This document shows, in pieces, positions 39,499 through 41,909 of a stretch of 41,909 nucleotides of DNA. Made by a program: the position numbers and the translations under genes. The stretch spans positions 1-41,909 of the forward strand of contig CADCOC010000014.1 in assembly GCA_902802945.1 (NCBI GenBank). The letters run 5' to 3'. The notes beneath the pieces are model-generated. The model ran no database searches, was not told the origin of the DNA, and worked only from the letters and a program-made list of their open reading frames with translations. The first letter of the stretch is position 1. Every line of letters starts with the position of its first letter. The DNA comes from an uncultured bacterium. Lineage in GTDB: Bacteria > Verrucomicrobiota > Kiritimatiellia > RFP12 > UBA1067.

Positions 39499-39555
39499 CG
39501 AAATAACCTCCGTGACTTTTCATTTCGGGCGGTAAACTTCACTATGCGTTAAAAG

Positions 39556-39606
39556 CCCCGGGACGGGGCGATTCTTGGTGGTACCTCCAATATCCCCGCC
39601 CCGGGG
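39556..39606 (-). terminator. Large nested hairpin, likely terminator
   Basis: CCCCGGGACGGGG (39556-39568) and CCCCGCCCCGGGG (39594-39606) pair with one mismatch. Between them is a second near-palindrome, TTGGTGGTACCTCCAA (39575-39590). On the minus strand CTTTT follows, so it may end the DIP1984-like transcript. AAAA and TAAAA flank it, so it could work both ways. Confidence 0.6.
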
Positions 39607-39633
39607 TAAAATCCGCGCCGCGCCGCTGCATGA

Positions 39634-39703
39634 TAAGTTTTACTTTTTACCTTTTACGTGTTACGAGTTAAGCCCTTAACCCTTACGGTCTAAGCCCTTA
39701 AAA
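39634..39703. repeat. NNNTTAC short tandem repeat and TAAGCCCTTAA pair
   Basis: Heptads ending TTAC are in tandem (TTTTTAC, CTTTTAC, GTGTTAC, then GAGTTA). They are followed by two copies of TAAGCCCTTAA about 22 nt apart. It is another short-repeat type in this window, here in non-coding sequence. Confidence 0.6.
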
Positions 39704-39789
39704 CAGGGCCCGGTCTCAACATCGTTAACATTCGAGGACAGAGCCCGAAAGCTCCGCCAAGGTGCAACGGCCGCAACGCGGATTTCAAA

Positions 39790-40254
39790 TCAGTCGTCCA
39801 GTTCAATCTCGACCTTCGTGGTCGCGTTGAACTCGTCAAGCTCGTCCTGAATACGGTCTGCGCGCGCCTGAAGCTCCGTAACCTCGTCCAGGACCTGCTG
39901 CTTGCGGATAATCGCGTCAATGTCCGACTCGATGCGCGTGCCGTAGTTCGTCGTAACGAACTTGCCCTCCTTCACGTCCAGTCCGTTCAGAAAGGCGATT
40001 TCCGACTTGATCTCGTCAAGCTCGACAATCTTCGAGACGATGGGCTTGTTCGCCTCTGCGATAGCGCTCTTGATCGCAATCAGCCGATTGCGAAGCATCT
40101 TCGCAAGGTCATACGTCGCGGCCACGTCAATACCGCGAGGCACGCTCTTGTCCTTCGAATTCTCCGCGCCGACGAGCTCCCTCGTCTTTGCGAGACGTCC
40201 CGCCACGCGGTTCTTCTCCTTGAGGGCCCGCGCAATTGTCACCATTGTTCTCAT
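39790..40254 (-). CDS. DIP1984-like (septicolysin-type) coiled-coil protein
   Basis: This 154-residue protein from ATG 40254 (CAGGAG upstream) begins MRTMVTIARALKEKNRVAGR. It is almost all helix: one helix at residues 1-30, DLAKMLRNRLIAIKSAIAEA, IVELDEIKSEIAFLNGLDV and a final coil VTELQARADRIQDELDEFNA ending ATTKVEI. Length, the basic first helix ('ALxEKxxxxxR'), the 'I...N...LDEI...I..L' centre and the 'LQ..AD.IQ.ELDE.N..T' end match my memory of the DIP1984 family, which is associated with RNA-repair loci. It directly follows the tRNA-like RNA. The function is unknown. A phage or structural coiled-coil protein is the alternative. Confidence 0.6.
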   Translation of the reverse strand: MRTMVTIARALKEKNRVAGRLAKTRELVGAENSKDKSVPRGIDVAATYDLAKMLRNRLIAIKSAIAEANKPIVSKIVELDEIKSEIAFLNGLDVKEGKFVTTNYGTRIESDIDAIIRKQQVLDEVTELQARADRIQDELDEFNATTKVEIELDD

Positions 40255-40287
40255 GTCTTTTCTCCTGTTTCGTTTTCAATTCCAAGC

Positions 40288-40361
40288 GTCGCCGAGGGCC
40301 AGAGTCGAACTGGCGCTGGCGGTTTTGGAGACCGTCGTTCCCACGAACTACCAGCGGCGAC
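40288..40361 (-). ncRNA. tRNA-like RNA, Trp-like anticodon arm
   Basis: This is a 74-nt element. Its ends GUCGCCG (40361-40355) and CGGCGAC (40294-40288) pair perfectly over 7 bp like an acceptor stem. Inside, GUUC-GUGG-GAAC forms a tiny D-like hairpin and CGGU-CUCCAAA-ACCG an anticodon arm with CCA (as in tRNA-Trp). GCCAG-UUCGACU-CUGGC is an intact T arm with UUCGA. GCUGG and CCAGC also pair around the first two hairpins. The D loop is too short, an extra CCU separates the T arm from the acceptor, and no CCA end is encoded. It is not a standard tRNA. It lies between the RlaP-like and DIP1984-like genes on the same strand. Confidence 0.65.
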
Positions 40362-40420
40362 AAAAGAACATGAGCAACAACCGTGCCAATCCAACCCGAA
40401 GGAATAATACCGTCAAAAAA

Positions 40421-40437
40421 ATCCTGACAATCCTGCC
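40421..40437. repeat. ATCCTG-type repeat unit
   Basis: ATCCTGACAATCCTGCC resembles the ATCCTGTTAATCCTGT repeat at 4499-4516. It lies in the 190-nt spacer between the RlaP-like gene and the tRNA-like RNA. That spacer otherwise holds a possible -10 (TATTAT on the minus strand near 40406-40411). Confidence 0.4.
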
Positions 40438-40551
40438 ATTCCGCCTCAATCTCGCACCCAACCATATTTAATGTGCAACCGCCGCCCCACAACAACATAT
40501 CCGATTTTATAGGCTTTATACAGGAGTATACACATGCCCCTAATCTTGATT

Positions 40552-41316
40552 TCACGCGCAGACATAAGAGCGGAAGGTTCGCTCGAGGTCGGCACGCGCG
40601 GTGGCGATGTCGTTTGACGGTCTGCGCCACGGGTGTCTCTCCAGAGCAACAAAGCAATCCTCAACAAGCGGCAAAAGCGCGGCCTCGGGAACGGTACGTT
40701 CCTTCTCTCGCGCTTTTTCCTTGATTGCAAGAAGTCTGTCAATCGCCTCATCGGCTTCACGGCCGAGGTCAAGCCCGCGGCGGACTTCGGCAAACTCCGT
40801 TGGCGGCATCGTCTCTCGCTCCATGGTCCAGCACACGCAGAGTCCGGCGCGCAGCGCGTAGCAGAGTTTCTTGACGCTGATGGTGCCGTCGTCCGTACGG
40901 TCTTGCAACGCATGGCGCAGCATGGACGCATAGTGGTGGGCAATGGCTATCGGGTTGACGACGCGGCTCTCCATTTCGCGAAGCTGCGCGATGAGCCCGC
41001 AGTCGTGGTACACAATCGGGCTCCCCAGCCATTCCATGAAGGACGCGTTACTCTTGAGCAGTTGGCGGAGCGCCTTGCGAAGTTCCCACGCTGCAACGTC
41101 GATGTCGTCGGGCAACATGGCGTTAATCGTGTCGGATTGTCGCTCCTCAAGCCCAAGGTACCAGTCGAGCGGCTTCACATAGACGGCGCGGATGTCATAG
41201 TCGCTGTCGGGAGAGGCGAATCCCCACGCCCGACTCCCGCTCTCCACCGCGAACAAGATGCGGCAGTCGTGTTCTGACTCGATTTGCTTCAAGGCTTTCT
41301 GTATCTGTTCTTTCAT
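40552..41316 (-). CDS. RlaP-like nucleotidyltransferase (DNA polymerase beta superfamily)
   Basis: This 254-residue protein from ATG 41316 (AGGTG upstream) overlaps the upstream gene's stop (ATGA). The nucleotidyltransferase site is FAVESGSRAWGFASPDSDYD and IRAVYVKPLDWYL: G-S, then D-x-D in DYDIR. A helical C-terminal half contains ALRQLLKSNASFMEWLGSPI and VKKLCYALRAGLCVCWT. This is the pattern of the RlaP/YcgL family found with RNA ligases in RNA-repair operons. It is presumed to add nucleotides to RNA ends. Its neighbours (a second nucleotidyltransferase-type gene, a tRNA-like RNA, a DIP1984-like protein) support that reading. Confidence 0.82.
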   Translation of the reverse strand: MKEQIQKALKQIESEHDCRILFAVESGSRAWGFASPDSDYDIRAVYVKPLDWYLGLEERQSDTINAMLPDDIDVAAWELRKALRQLLKSNASFMEWLGSPIVYHDCGLIAQLREMESRVVNPIAIAHHYASMLRHALQDRTDDGTISVKKLCYALRAGLCVCWTMERETMPPTEFAEVRRGLDLGREADEAIDRLLAIKEKAREKERTVPEAALLPLVEDCFVALERHPWRRPSNDIATARADLERTFRSYVCA

Positions 41317-41909
41317 TGCACACCTGCCTTTCGCATCACTTCGGCGATGAGGTCGCTCACTTTCTCCTTGTCGCATTCCACCGGCAGGCGGTTCTTACCG
41401 TCGATGATGCGCGCTTGGATTGCCTCCGCGTGGGCGATGATCTTGTCGAACTCCCATTCGCCGCGGCGGATGGAAAGGAGCGTCTCAAGTTTCTCGCCCG
41501 TGAAACGCACGATCGGACGTCCGTTCATGACGATGCTCTCGCCGGAGAAGAGAAGGCGCGTGAGGTGCATCATGTTCTTTGCATCGTAGTCAATCTGGCC
41601 GCACTCCTGCTGGACCCAGCGCGCGTCGTTGCGGTGGCATCGCCAGTACTTGGAGCAGCGCACGTAGAGGGTGTTGATCTCACGGTCGTTGATGTCGTGC
41701 CAGAACTTGCCGTACTCGCAGGCTCCGTCGGTGACGAGGCTGCTCTGGGAGAAGGGGTCTATGTCGTCGTTGATCCATCGTACTTCTATCTTCATGGTGA
41801 GTGAGTTCTTGCGTGTGACGACCATGGTGGACATGGCTTCCCGGAGTTCCTCGATGGTGGCTATGGGCAAGGCTTTGGCCTTCTCTTTTTTCGTTTCATT
41901 CTTCTTTTT
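41313..41909 (-). CDS. Second nucleotidyltransferase-type protein, 3' part (runs off window)
   Basis: The frame is open to the window edge and ends at 41313, overlapping the RlaP-like start. The visible ~198 residues include YFGS-less sequence KIEVRWINDDIDPFSQSSLV. The C-terminal block reads KNMMHLTRLLFSGESIVMNG, then RPIVRFTGEKLETLLSIRRG and EWEFDKIIAHAEA. That block is the usual C-terminal helical half of phage- and repair-type nucleotidyltransferases ('K-x-x-x-H-x-x-R-L-L ... L-L-x-I-R-x-G'). The catalytic half, if present, lies outside the window. Alternatively the gene may begin within the window at MKIEVRW (about 41795), which would leave it without a catalytic domain. Confidence 0.6.
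   Translation of the reverse strand, partial: KKKNETKKEKAKALPIATIEELREAMSTMVVTRKNSLTMKIEVRWINDDIDPFSQSSLVTDGACEYGKFWHDINDREINTLYVRCSKYWRCHRNDARWVQQECGQIDYDAKNMMHLTRLLFSGESIVMNGRPIVRFTGEKLETLLSIRRGEWEFDKIIAHAEAIQARIIDGKNRLPVECDKEKVSDLIAEVMRKAGVQ

Noticed and set aside
39634..39703. CRISPR array
   Set aside because: The repeats are 7-11 nt and nearly contiguous, without spacers of constant length. No cas gene is present.
40288..40361. An ordinary tRNA-Trp gene
   Set aside because: The D loop is too short, the T arm is not adjacent to the acceptor, and the alternative GCUGG/CCAGC pairing conflicts with a cloverleaf. It is treated as tRNA-like RNA instead.

Overview
The window looks like a piece of a G+C-rich chromosome from the PVC superphylum (Verrucomicrobiota), most like an uncultured Kiritimatiellae-type polysaccharide degrader. 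This is inferred from gene content: many secreted carbohydrate-active enzymes and a sulfatase, very large beta-helix surface proteins with autotransporter-associated strand repeats but no barrel, DUF4450 and DUF4838 remnants, and a standard bacterial alpha ribosomal operon. No rRNA gene or canonical tRNA is present, so the placement is not proven.

Left part (1-14400), almost all on the minus strand. It holds the 5' part of a GH20 hexosaminidase, gene debris, a PIN-domain toxin locus with a truncated nucleotidyltransferase fragment, a DUF4450 remnant, and two tandem paralogous SGNH hydrolases, one of which has lost its catalytic Ser and His. Two giant secreted surface proteins follow (1092 and 1477 residues). 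They end in almost the same short C-terminal motif, GLMI-(M/V)-(V/I)-R, a candidate sorting or anchoring tag. A broken DUF4838 gene closes the region.

Pectin region (14416-25303, minus). From one clear promoter run an oligogalacturonate lyase (PL22), a GH28 polygalacturonase, a YfcE-type phosphodiesterase, a Tat-exported MBL-fold hydrolase and a 1098-residue GH28-esterase fusion. A Tat-exported metallophosphoesterase has its own promoter. An enolase-superfamily sugar-acid dehydratase or racemase lies upstream. Together they suggest uptake and breakdown of (acetylated) pectin.

Core region (25476-35348). gatB, a type I sulfatase, ridA, a DUF362/ferredoxin protein, a serine acetyltransferase, and the alpha operon rpmJ-rpsM-rpsK-rpsD-rpoA-rplQ with good promoter and terminator, then a divergent SGNH hydrolase. 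Three genes here appear to be leaderless.

Right part (35442-41909). A solitary adenine-specific DNA methyltransferase has a 16-codon stub where a partner gene should be. Then come a small RHH-like gene pair and two unknown overlapping genes. At the edge is the most interesting locus: two adjoining nucleotidyltransferase-type genes (one RlaP-like), a 74-nt tRNA-like RNA with an exact 7-bp acceptor-like stem, and a DIP1984-like coiled-coil protein. This matches the grammar of RNA-repair systems, whose ligase would lie beyond the right edge.

Throughout the window, short dispersed repeats recur: a 26-nt palindrome starting GGTAGGGCGCG, plus TGTAGAAC-type, ATCCTGTTA-type and NNNTTAC-type short tandem repeats. 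Three of them sit in frame inside coding sequences.
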